7,845 nt of DNA from Oscillospiraceae bacterium (GCA_017440445.1 JAFSHE010000208.1:1-7845), one strand, 5' to 3'; numbered from the stretch's first letter, positions 1 through 6,090 are shown. Made by a program: numbers and translations. Notes: generated by a model not told the origin, from the letters alone.

Positions 1-11
1 CGGGGGTCGTT

Positions 12-335
12 TCAGTCTTTTTTCAGGTAGAATGCGGTGACGGTACGCTCCTCGCCCGATACATGGTCGAAGCCTTTAAGTACTATTCCGTCGTGGGACA
101 TAAGCTCTCCCGCAGAAAGCTCGTCAAGCGTGCAGGCGAATACGCTCTCGCCCGAGCAGACGATATGCATTTTGTCGCCGATTATGTTAAGTGCGCCATC
201 TGTGCCGAGTCTTATCTCTTTGTATGTATCGGGGTCACGCATGGATGCGTACTGTATGGGACGGTAATTCAGCGCAAGGATGGATTCCATCGGCATGCTG
301 TCCTTGTGCTTTTTCTTTTTCCTGAATCTGAACAT
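12..335 (-). CDS. Small hypothetical protein with a basic N-terminus
   Basis: I do not recognise this 107-residue protein. It opens with a very basic stretch (residues 3-11, RFRKKKKHK), then a mixed, mostly polar region with alternating hydrophobic residues that could form a small beta-rich domain. There is no signal peptide, membrane segment or cysteine cluster; its single cysteine is near residue 60. The ATG at 333-335 is preceded by AAGGAG six bases upstream (about 342-347), which supports this start. The TGA stop is at 12-14. The gene starts 33 bases after the XRE regulator gene ends, with no terminator between them, so the two are probably co-transcribed. Base composition looks richer in GC than the regulator gene next to it. 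The basic tail could bind nucleic acid or the membrane surface, but that is speculation. Confidence 0.75.
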   Translation of the reverse strand: MFRFRKKKKHKDSMPMESILALNYRPIQYASMRDPDTYKEIRLGTDGALNIIGDKMHIVCSGESVFACTLDELSAGELMSHDGIVLKGFDHVSGEERTVTAFYLKKD

Positions 336-341
336 GGGGAG

Positions 342-347
342 CTCCTT
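342..347 (-). promoter_or_regulatory. Ribosome binding site of the small protein gene
   Basis: AAGGAG on the minus strand, six bases before the ATG at 333-335. It lies in the 33-base gap after the regulator gene and decides the start of the small protein. Confidence 0.6.
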
Positions 348-368
348 TTCGTGGGTTTTGTCGTAGCA

Positions 369-947
369 CTAATCGCTGTCAGCGATACGGACACCTTGCA
401 TTTTAGCGGCATATTTCAATTCGTATACCGTATCTTTTTCGCTTGTTTTCGATATGCTATCCAGTTCTTTTTTCGCTTCTTCCAATGAGGCGTAAAAACC
501 TAGCAGGGTCTGTTGGTTTATTCCAAGAATTCCCTTTGTAATTCCATAAAGGGCGCATACGGGAACTCTTACTTTCGCATTAGGTTTGGATATTCCTGTA
601 ATCAGGGTTCCTTCGCCTTTGTTGTCGGAATTTATTATTTCGATTTCAAATTCGTCAAAGGCTGAAAGTTTTCTTTTGTTGATATCAGAAATATATAGCT
701 TTCTGGATACCTGAATGATCTGCTGATTATTATCATCGGCTCTGGATGTGTTTTCGTCTTTCATCAGATAATCAGTTGATACTTCAAAAAGATCACTTAT
801 CAGAACGATTTTTTCGGCATCGGGCAGGCTTGTTCCGCTTTCCCATTTTGATATTGCCTGTCGGGATACATTCAGTTTTTCTGCAAGCTGTTCTTGTGAT
901 AATCCGTTGCTTTTGCGTAGCTGCTGAATTTTTTCAGAAATACTCAT
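369..947 (-). CDS. XRE-family transcriptional regulator with a C-terminal domain of unknown role
   Basis: This 192-residue protein has an N-terminal Cro/C1-type helix-turn-helix covering about residues 5-62. The second helix is near SQEQLAEKL (17-25) and the recognition helix near SRQAISKWESG (28-38), followed by the usual LPDAEKIVLISDLFEVSTDYL ending in two parts (41-50 and 51-61). A polar linker (63-80) leads to a C-terminal region (81-192) that I do not recognise; it may sense a ligand or mediate oligomerisation. The ATG at 945-947 has an excellent AAGGAGG seven bases upstream (955-961). The gene is AT-rich (about 37% GC in a hand-counted 60-base block, 601-660). It is preceded by a leader of roughly 140 bases containing two palindromes that could be its own operators, and by a consensus promoter in repeat copy 1. 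The small gene at 12-335 follows after 33 bases. Specificity and target genes cannot be read from the sequence. Confidence 0.92.
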   Translation of the reverse strand: MSISEKIQQLRKSNGLSQEQLAEKLNVSRQAISKWESGTSLPDAEKIVLISDLFEVSTDYLMKDENTSRADDNNQQIIQVSRKLYISDINKRKLSAFDEFEIEIINSDNKGEGTLITGISKPNAKVRVPVCALYGITKGILGINQQTLLGFYASLEEAKKELDSISKTSEKDTVYELKYAAKMQGVRIADSD

Positions 948-954
948 AGTAATT

Positions 955-961
955 CCTCCTT
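955..961 (-). promoter_or_regulatory. Strong ribosome binding site of the XRE regulator
   Basis: AAGGAGG on the minus strand, seven bases before the ATG of the regulator. It is the best Shine-Dalgarno match in the window and fixes the start at 947. Confidence 0.8.
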
Positions 962-979
962 GTATAGTTTCAGGTACAT

Positions 980-993
980 CTTAACATGTTGAG
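980..993 (-). promoter_or_regulatory. Palindrome in the XRE leader, possible operator
   Basis: The 14 bases CTTAACATGTTGAG form a near-perfect palindrome around AACATGTT (983-990), with 12 of 14 positions symmetric. It lies in the untranslated leader between the promoters and the ribosome binding site of the XRE gene, where an autoregulatory operator could sit. Short palindromes arise by chance in AT-rich DNA, so this is only a candidate. Confidence 0.3.
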
Positions 994-1000
994 AATATAA

Positions 1001-1031
1001 AGTCTACCATCAAAACGTGGAAAAATGTCAA
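1001..1031 (-). promoter_or_regulatory. Possible second promoter of the XRE gene
   Basis: A perfect TTGACA (1026-1031) is followed after 19 bases by TAGACT (1001-1006), a four-of-six match to the -10 box. The long spacer makes it a weak or regulated promoter at best. The stronger consensus promoter at 1095-1123 lies just upstream and reads the same way. Confidence 0.3.
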
Positions 1032-1041
1032 CCGATGGTTG
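1029..1041 (-). promoter_or_regulatory. Palindrome overlapping the internal -35 box, possible operator
   Basis: CAACC-GAT-GGTTG is an inverted repeat with five-base arms and a three-base centre. It overlaps the TTGACA at 1026-1031, so a bound protein would block that promoter and could roadblock transcription from the upstream one. The downstream XRE protein is the obvious candidate binder, by inference only. Confidence 0.3.
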
Positions 1042-1094
1042 CATTTCTGTCACAAAGTGGATCATCACTGTATTTTTCGTTTTTTATGCTACTT

Positions 1095-1123
1095 ATTATA
1101 TCATTGTTTCCCATCCGTGTCAA
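1095..1123 (-). promoter_or_regulatory. Consensus sigma-A promoter (repeat copy 1) for the XRE regulator
   Basis: TTGACA (1118-1123), a 17-base spacer and TATAAT (1095-1100), with TGA directly before the -10 box giving an extended -10. All 12 hexamer positions match consensus. Transcription should start near 1088, leaving a leader of about 140 bases before the XRE ATG. The -35 box lies four bases from the terminator arm, so termination of the upstream gene and initiation here are nearly back to back. Confidence 0.85.
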
Positions 1124-1126
1124 CAC

Positions 1127-1154
1127 AAAAGCCGCCCGTTTCCGAGCGGCCTTT
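1127..1154 (-). terminator. Rho-independent terminator (repeat copy 1) after the membrane-protein gene
   Basis: A 12-base-pair stem (1127-1138 with 1143-1154) closes on a four-base loop that reads GAAA on the minus strand. The GC core GCCGC/GCGGC is flanked by A and T tracts on either side. It lies 76 bases beyond the stop of the membrane-protein gene at 1231. It is identical to the terminator of the ABC permease at 2069-2096, from which it was duplicated. Confidence 0.88.
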
Positions 1155-1178
1155 ATTGGTATTAATCCTCGCCTAGCT

Positions 1179-1230
1179 CAAAATTCTGAACTGCTTATCA
1201 TGGTAGCTTCGGGTTGCCTTGATATATAGT
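1179..1230. other. Short non-coding stretch between the membrane-protein gene and repeat copy 1
   Basis: These 52 bases form the left junction of the unique segment lying between the two repeat copies. They show no continuing similarity to the permease 3' end, so homology stops sharply near 1178. A weak stem (about 1203-1219, with wobble pairs) is present on the plus strand only. I see no gene or site here. Confidence 0.5.
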
Positions 1231-1953
1231 TCAAACCAAAATAAATGCATCAAAAAATTCGGTACTGTTTAAAAATTCAGTATCTGACTCAAAGGATATA
1301 TCGTACTCCTCATCAATCGAACTCATATCAGGATAATATGCTATAACGAAAGTATAATCGGATATACCACTTCGTTCCTGCCAATATTGATACATCTCAT
1401 AAAACCAGTAAAAATCGCTCGGTTTTGTGCCTTCGGTACAATTATCCACAATCAAATACACGTATATATGTCCCGTGTATATGCTTAAATCATCCCCTGT
1501 ATTAAGCTCTACGGAATCTTTCAAACTACGTTGATATGTACAAAAACAATTTGTATAATGACTAATCCCTTTGGGTATAAGAAAATCATCATAGATGATT
1601 TTGTTTATGAAACTATCTGCACGGTTTCCAGATAGACCATTCATATTTACTACACCATTACTTGCACTTACAGAAAATTTCACGCCATTCAGCTCGTATG
1701 TAAAATAGTCAGCTTCCTTATTCCATGGATTTATTTTTACGGAACCGTAATATTCAGAAATAAGCTTTGCCTCTGGATATTTTTCTGCAACATATCTAAT
1801 AATTGCCTCTCTGTTTCGATGAGCTTCAAGCTGCCAGAATGCAGGTGCGTCAATATAATCCCACACAAAAAATACAGCGAATAGAACAGCGAGGATTAGT
1901 ATGATTGTCTTTTTTCCGTGCTTGTTTTTGCTTGTCATATTTTGATCTTCCAT
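1231..1953 (-). CDS. Membrane-anchored extracytoplasmic protein of unknown function
   Basis: I do not recognise this 240-residue protein. A short basic, polar N-terminus (1-15, with KNKHGKK) is followed by one hydrophobic segment (about 16-34), predicting an N-in anchor with residues 35-240 outside the cell. The start of the outer part (47-105) resembles the small cystatin-like or PepSY-like domains common in Firmicutes surface proteins (EAIIRYVAEKYPEAK), but this is only an impression. The rest is rich in Tyr, Asp and Glu; cysteines at about 136, 138 and 172 could form a disulfide. ATG at 1951-1953 has AGAGGA upstream (1959-1964). Sampled blocks are 30-38% GC, clearly lower than the permease. 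The gene lies between two copies of a 92-bp direct repeat that give it a consensus promoter and a terminator, so it is a self-contained unit, perhaps acquired. Surface sensing, inhibition or immunity are possible roles; none is shown. Confidence 0.85.
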   Translation of the reverse strand: MEDQNMTSKNKHGKKTIILILAVLFAVFFVWDYIDAPAFWQLEAHRNREAIIRYVAEKYPEAKLISEYYGSVKINPWNKEADYFTYELNGVKFSVSASNGVVNMNGLSGNRADSFINKIIYDDFLIPKGISHYTNCFCTYQRSLKDSVELNTGDDLSIYTGHIYVYLIVDNCTEGTKPSDFYWFYEMYQYWQERSGISDYTFVIAYYPDMSSIDEEYDISFESDTEFLNSTEFFDAFILV

Positions 1954-1958
1954 TTTAT

Positions 1959-1964
1959 TCCTCT
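1959..1964 (-). promoter_or_regulatory. Ribosome binding site of the membrane-protein gene
   Basis: AGAGGA on the minus strand, five bases before the ATG at 1951-1953. A second in-frame ATG at codon 6 has no comparable site, so the upstream start is preferred. Confidence 0.6.
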
Positions 1965-2036
1965 TTTGCAGATAAATTAGATGGTATCGCTTTGTGCATC
2001 CTTTTTTTTCTAAAATAGCAACATAATATGCTACTT

Positions 2037-2065
2037 ATTATATCATTGTTTCCTATCTGTGTCAA
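2037..2065 (-). promoter_or_regulatory. Consensus sigma-A promoter (repeat copy 2) for the membrane-protein gene
   Basis: TTGACA (2060-2065), a 17-base spacer and TATAAT (2037-2042) preceded by TGA. It matches copy 1 except for two spacer bases. Transcription should start near 2030, leaving a leader of about 77 bases before the ATG at 1953. Confidence 0.85.
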
Positions 2066-2068
2066 CAC

Positions 2069-2096
2069 AAAAGCCGCCCGTTTCCGAGCGGCCTTT
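2069..2096 (-). terminator. Rho-independent terminator of the adaptor-permease operon
   Basis: A 12-base-pair stem (2069-2080 with 2085-2096) carries a GAAA loop on the minus strand and T-rich sequence after it. It begins seven bases past the TAA stop of the permease (2104-2106). A and T tracts on both sides mean it could act in both directions. Confidence 0.9.
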
Positions 2097-2103
2097 ATTG
2101 GTA

Positions 2104-4893
2104 TTAATCCTCGCCTAGTTTCAGCGCCTTGTTGATGTTTATCTTTCTGATGATTCCGCCGAGGATGGTAAATCCGCCAAGCAGCATTATCGCTATGATA
2201 ACGTACATCTTGATATAGTCGCCGCCGTCGCCCGTTACGATGAACGGAGGTATCTGATTGTTTGCATCGTACATCGTTCTGAACAGAGGTACGAACAGGT
2301 CGCTTGCTATGCCGCCCAGTACAAAGCCCGAGGCGATGGAAGCAACGCTGACAAGCAGCTGCTCATATCCAAGCGTTCCGATTATCTCGCCGAAGGTAAC
2401 GCCCATCGCACGAAGCACACCGAACTGCAATGTTCTCGAGCGGATGGAGATTATCCAGTAGATAAGGAATCCGATTACCGTCATCAGCATGATAACTACA
2501 AATCCGAGGGTAAGCGCGCCGTTCATTCCCTGAAGCTCAGGGTCGGTCTTTTCCTCGATAAGCAGCTGAGAGCTGTCGGTTATGTGCTGTATCTTGATGT
2601 GCTTTTCTTCGATATCCGCATAAAGCTGCTCGCTGGTGGCATCGTCCTTAAGATTCAGCCATACCTGATAGGGCTGGAACTCTGTAACCTTGCGGATGTG
2701 GTTGTAGTTGCATACAAGGAAATCCTTTATTGCGGTCTCGCCCGAACGCTGGTTGATGACCACCTGCTCAGAGGGGTCTATTCCGGGCCAGTAGTCAACG
2801 AATGCCACTACTGTGAGTGTTACCGCATCGTTTCCGCTCCACTTTACGGTGATGTTATCTCCGAGCTGTACGCCCTTCTCCTCCCATGAGCGGGAAGCCA
2901 GAACGCCTGTCTTGCACTCTACCAGTGCGTTGCAGTAGTTCCACCAGTGAACGGGAAGCAGGTCATCTCTGAACCATGCGGTCTTTGAGAATTTACCGGG
3001 CTCTATGCACATCAGAGTGCTTTCAGCCTTGCTCTTGATACTGCCGAGTGCTGTGGATGCGTCTACTCTCAGTACCTTTGTGGCGGTCTCAACTCCGTCA
3101 AGCTCCTCGTAGCGGGCGAAGTCAGGCTCCACATAGCTTGTTTCGTCCTCCACAGACTGGAGCTGCCAGAAAACATCCAGTACGACATCTGTACCTGTGG
3201 AGTAGTATATTCTGTCGGATTTGCTGTTGTTTATCGCTCTTGCGGTGTTTGCGGAGAATATTCCCAGACCGAAGGTAAGGCAAAGGAACAGCATAAGGAA
3301 GCGCTCTCTGCCGCCCTGTGAGCGGGCAACCGCTGTTATCGCCACGTACTGGGAAACGCTCCAGAAGCGTTTGCCCACATGATAGATAAGCTTCAGCAGG
3401 TAGGGATAAAGTCTGATGAACAGAAGTCCGCCGCCTATGATAAACATAGTCGAGAACACGAAGTACATGGGATTTATGCTGCCGTCAGAAACAAATGTTC
3501 CGTCGGTAAACTGCTCGTCCAGCTTCTTTACAGTGAGGTAATACCACACCAGCGAGCCGCCCAGAAGCAGCACATCAACGCATATTTTCTCCCACAGTGC
3601 CATCTTAACGACCTTTGCCTTGCTCTGCTTGTATTTAACGATGGAGAGCTTGGACGCAGGAATAATGGGTATCATGGTGGTGATGAAGAACACTGCGATA
3701 GCGATAAACGCATAGATGAATGCGTCAAGGCTGAGCTTTGCGGCAAGTCCTGTTCTGTTTACGAACTCAAGGAAGCCGTTGGAAACTCCTAAGAAGCTGC
3801 ACAGACACAGACCGATAAGCGGTGCGAATATCAGTGTGGCAAGTCCGAGAACTCCCGCCTCCATGGCGTAGATGCCGAATATCTGCTTTGAGGAGGCACC
3901 ACGGCTCTTGAATACTGCTATTTCGTTCTTTTCCTGCTCTACATTGAGCTGCGATACCATGAACAGGTAGAACGCAAGCATTACAATGGAGGGTATCTGG
4001 AGTATCCACAGCATGGATTTCAGGTTTTCTGCACGGACTGCATACTCTGTCAGGATATCGTAGATACCCATCTTGAACTTGAAGCCGTATGCGGGGTAAA
4101 GCTCAAAATCCTGCTCTATCTGCTTTGTTACGGAGGAGAGTGCATTAAGGTCCATCTCCTGATAATCAAAGGAATAGCGGGAGGTTATATCGCTGAGCAT
4201 GGTAACGCCCGTTGCCAGATAATCATTAAGGAATGTATCGTAATCCATCATCAGCGCATTGAGGTATTCTTCCATTGTTTCCGACCAGTAGCTGTCGTTT
4301 TCGCTGGACTGCTCGAACACACCGACTACGGTTACAGTAAGCGGCTCGGTCTTGCTGAAGAAGCTGTTCTGTATCTCGTAGGTGTTTCCGCATACGATAC
4401 CGAGTATCTTCATACACTCGGCGTTGCATATTACTTCATAGCTGCCGTCTGCTGCTTTTCCTGCATTGTACATCCTGCCCTCAATGATGTTGATATGTTC
4501 CTCAATCGAACTCATACCCATCATCTTTATCCTTGTATTGGTCGGACCGAATACATACACATACTCGTCCATCAGCATTGTCTTGCTGTTGGCACGGGGG
4601 ATGTCTATTGCGGCTGTGCGCTGGTCAACAAGTGTTGTCAGCGTCTGCACAGTTGCAAGACGCTCGTCGTAGGTGGATTTCATCTGCATCGAGGTGTTTA
4701 CCACGTACTCGCCGGGATAAAGTCCTGTATCCTCCTGATACTGCTGCATGTCCTTTATAAGTATGCGCTGCAGCGACGCATCCATGTAGATGGGGACAGT
4801 ACTCATCATTCCTGCCGCCAATAGAAAGCCTATGAAAAGACACAGCACCATCCATTTGGTGTTGCGCATCTTTCTGAAAAGAAGTGTTAACAA
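2104..4893 (-). CDS. ABC transporter permease, large double-FtsX (MacB-like) type
   Basis: This 929-residue integral membrane protein is the transmembrane part of a MacB/FtsX-type (type VII) ABC system, which usually drives efflux or outward movement of lipids, peptides or drugs. I see about ten membrane segments: 14-35, 294-316, 342-370, 390-413, 437-454, 474-496, 530-550, 792-817, 845-870 and 895-914. Two FtsX domains are marked by related motifs, EIAVFKSRGASSKQIFG (324-340) and QFGVLRAMGVTFGEIIG (823-839). Large extracytoplasmic domains lie at about 36-290 and 551-790. The start is a TTG at 4891-4893 with GGAGG six bases upstream; the next in-frame ATG (codon 9) has no such site. The gene follows the adaptor lipoprotein gene by 36 bases and is presumably co-transcribed. 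No nucleotide-binding domain is present in this protein or elsewhere in the window, so the ATPase must be encoded elsewhere. The substrate is unknown. Confidence 0.95.
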   Translation of the reverse strand: MLTLLFRKMRNTKWMVLCLFIGFLLAAGMMSTVPIYMDASLQRILIKDMQQYQEDTGLYPGEYVVNTSMQMKSTYDERLATVQTLTTLVDQRTAAIDIPRANSKTMLMDEYVYVFGPTNTRIKMMGMSSIEEHINIIEGRMYNAGKAADGSYEVICNAECMKILGIVCGNTYEIQNSFFSKTEPLTVTVVGVFEQSSENDSYWSETMEEYLNALMMDYDTFLNDYLATGVTMLSDITSRYSFDYQEMDLNALSSVTKQIEQDFELYPAYGFKFKMGIYDILTEYAVRAENLKSMLWILQIPSIVMLAFYLFMVSQLNVEQEKNEIAVFKSRGASSKQIFGIYAMEAGVLGLATLIFAPLIGLCLCSFLGVSNGFLEFVNRTGLAAKLSLDAFIYAFIAIAVFFITTMIPIIPASKLSIVKYKQSKAKVVKMALWEKICVDVLLLGGSLVWYYLTVKKLDEQFTDGTFVSDGSINPMYFVFSTMFIIGGGLLFIRLYPYLLKLIYHVGKRFWSVSQYVAITAVARSQGGRERFLMLFLCLTFGLGIFSANTARAINNSKSDRIYYSTGTDVVLDVFWQLQSVEDETSYVEPDFARYEELDGVETATKVLRVDASTALGSIKSKAESTLMCIEPGKFSKTAWFRDDLLPVHWWNYCNALVECKTGVLASRSWEEKGVQLGDNITVKWSGNDAVTLTVVAFVDYWPGIDPSEQVVINQRSGETAIKDFLVCNYNHIRKVTEFQPYQVWLNLKDDATSEQLYADIEEKHIKIQHITDSSQLLIEEKTDPELQGMNGALTLGFVVIMLMTVIGFLIYWIISIRSRTLQFGVLRAMGVTFGEIIGTLGYEQLLVSVASIASGFVLGGIASDLFVPLFRTMYDANNQIPPFIVTGDGGDYIKMYVIIAIMLLGGFTILGGIIRKININKALKLGED

Positions 4894-4899
4894 ACCGTA

Positions 4900-4904
4900 C
4901 CTCC
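4900..4904 (-). promoter_or_regulatory. Ribosome binding site that fixes a TTG start for the permease
   Basis: GGAGG on the minus strand, six bases before the TTG at 4891-4893. It lies in the 36-base gap after the adaptor gene and is the reason to prefer the TTG over the ATG at codon 9. Confidence 0.7.
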
Positions 4905-4929
4905 GAATAAATCAACTTTGTTGCGCTTA

Positions 4930-5928
4930 TCAGCGTACTACTACTCGGTCGCCTGCCTTAAGTCCGGATACTATCTCGGCTTCAGTGGCATTTGTTATAC
5001 CTACGGTCACGTCAACCTCTTTCTTGTTGTCGTTTTCATCAAGTATAACAACGTAAGTGCGGTCGTCATCGCCGTTCTTTACGAGGTTTTTGGATATCAC
5101 AACTGCATCTTTGTGTATCTCGTATACCGCAGTGATATCGGCAAGCTTTCCTACTGTAAGGTAGCTCGGGATATCTCCTGTAAACTCGCAGAATATCGAC
5201 TCGGTATCGGATGCAAGGTGAGTGTATTCGTCATAAATACCCTCAACCACATCGTTTGGTGTCTTGGAAACATAGCCCTTGTAATCCATTCCATCCACTG
5301 TTATGGTAACTTCCTGATTAAGAGGGAAGGCACGCAGTGTATTGGAGGTGTACTGTATAAACAGCTTGGAAGGGTCTACTATTTTTACAATGGTCTTATA
5401 TGCTGTAACGGTCTCGCCGGGTTTCATATCCTGAATGAAGCATACCTGACCCGACATACCTGCGTAAAGGTGCGAAACGTTCATCTGGCGCTCGTACTCT
5501 GCGAGAGTATTCTGCTCCATCTCATAGTCCAGCTTAGCTGTGGAGCTGCCCGATGAAAGATATGTAAGGCGTGCCTTTTCCACTATCAGCTTCTGCTGCT
5601 CGTACAGGTATTCAAGGTTGCCTGTGTCAAGCTCTGCCAGCAGGTCGCCTTCCTCCACAAACTGTCCGGGAACAACGTGTATCTTCTTCAGCATACCGCC
5701 GCTCTCTGTGAAGCCTGCGTTATATTCGCTCTTGCTTACCACATAGCCCGATGCCATGGTCTGGTTTGCGATATCCTTTATCTTGGCCGTGTAGGTGGAG
5801 TATGCCACATCCTCAATAGGGACGGTGGGCGGCTCCAGAAGCTCCTCCTCGGCGGGGAAGAAGTAACAGCCTGTCAGGGATAAGGCCGCAGCAGCGGCAA
5901 CGATTATTTTTAGTATTTTATTCTTCAT
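4930..5928 (-). CDS. Lipoprotein membrane-fusion (HlyD/MacA-like) adaptor subunit of an efflux transporter
   Basis: This 332-residue protein has a lipoprotein signal: basic MKNKILK, a hydrophobic run, and the lipobox LTGC with the lipidated cysteine at residue 21, so it should be anchored outside the cytoplasmic membrane. The domain order fits periplasmic-adaptor/HlyD-family proteins: the first half of a lipoyl-like domain (about 72-104, with VVPGQFVEEGDLLAELD), a short helical hairpin (105-150), the second lipoyl half (154-186, with MKPGETVTAYKTIVKIVD), a beta-barrel (187-265) and a membrane-proximal domain (about 270-332, ending in GLKAGDRVVVR). The hairpin is shorter than in Gram-negative MacA, as expected where no outer-membrane channel must be reached. 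ATG at 5926-5928 has a GAGG seven bases upstream. The FtsX permease gene follows after 36 bases, so this is the first gene of a two-gene operon and its likely partner. Confidence 0.93.
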   Translation of the reverse strand: MKNKILKIIVAAAAALSLTGCYFFPAEEELLEPPTVPIEDVAYSTYTAKIKDIANQTMASGYVVSKSEYNAGFTESGGMLKKIHVVPGQFVEEGDLLAELDTGNLEYLYEQQKLIVEKARLTYLSSGSSTAKLDYEMEQNTLAEYERQMNVSHLYAGMSGQVCFIQDMKPGETVTAYKTIVKIVDPSKLFIQYTSNTLRAFPLNQEVTITVDGMDYKGYVSKTPNDVVEGIYDEYTHLASDTESIFCEFTGDIPSYLTVGKLADITAVYEIHKDAVVISKNLVKNGDDDRTYVVILDENDNKKEVDVTVGITNATEAEIVSGLKAGDRVVVR

Positions 5929-5968
5929 GTTTATACCTCGCGGATGAATTACATATTTCTACATATAT

Positions 5969-5977
5969 ACTATATCA
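5969..5977 (-). promoter_or_regulatory. Extended -10 promoter of the adaptor-permease operon
   Basis: TGATATAGT on the minus strand is an extended -10 box with five of six hexamer matches. No good -35 hexamer is found 16-18 bases upstream, which extended -10 promoters can tolerate. The start would be near 5962, about 35 bases before the ATG at 5928. Confidence 0.5.
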
Positions 5978-6028
5978 CGAACTTCTGAAAAACACTAGAC
6001 CAAAATTCTAAAATCGTTACTAATAAAT

Positions 6029-6057
6029 AAAAACGTACAAAAAGTTTGTACGTTTTT
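6029..6057. terminator. Bidirectional-looking terminator after the MATE gene
   Basis: A perfect 13-base-pair stem (6029-6041 with 6045-6057) has a three-base loop and ends in runs of five A and five T. It lies 33 bases past the MATE stop codon (6091-6093). It should insulate the adaptor operon from MATE transcription, and its symmetry would also let it stop transcription on the plus strand. Confidence 0.88.
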
Positions 6058-6090
6058 ACCAGTTATGATTTGTATTGTCAATTATTGTAA

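Larger units (their letters stand above)
1085..1176 (-). repeat. 92-bp direct repeat, copy 1: permease 3' end, terminator and promoter
   Basis: This copy matches 2027-2118 at 90 of 92 bases, with an offset of 942 bases. The two differences are at 1112/2054 and 1116/2058, both in the promoter spacer. Read on the minus strand it contains codons for L-G-E-D and a TAA stop (the same ending as the ABC permease), a hairpin terminator, and a consensus promoter, and it ends at about the expected transcription start. Here the coding part is only a remnant: an in-frame stop lies a few codons upstream, so no permease gene is attached. It now separates the membrane-protein gene from the XRE gene. Confidence 0.95.
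2027..2118 (-). repeat. 92-bp direct repeat, copy 2: true permease 3' end, terminator and promoter
   Basis: This is the copy still attached to the full ABC permease gene. It starts in the last codons (L-G-E-D-stop), runs through the terminator and a consensus promoter, and ends at about the transcription start used by the membrane-protein gene. It matches 1085-1176 at 90 of 92 bases. Similarity stops abruptly at both edges: upstream the permease coding sequence continues without a counterpart in copy 1, and downstream the two leaders are unrelated. Confidence 0.95.

Noticed and set aside
63..488. A 141-codon plus-strand open frame spanning the small protein gene and the end of the XRE gene
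   Set aside because: It crosses two minus-strand genes with good ribosome binding sites, and its own product looks random.
1203..1219. A possible second terminator hairpin after the membrane-protein gene
   Set aside because: The stem depends on G-T wobble pairs, works only on the plus strand and lacks a T-tract.
1017..1229. A 70-codon plus-strand open frame in the leader and repeat copy 1
   Set aside because: It runs through the promoter, terminator and permease remnant of the repeat, and has no ribosome binding site.
1085..2118. An insertion sequence or composite transposon formed by the two direct repeats
   Set aside because: There is no transposase and no terminal inverted repeats, and the repeats contain permease coding sequence. 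A two-copy repeat is also not a CRISPR array.
4918..5556. A 212-codon open frame on the plus strand opposite the adaptor gene
   Set aside because: It is a shadow of the lipoprotein adaptor reading frame, with no recognisable domain or promoter.
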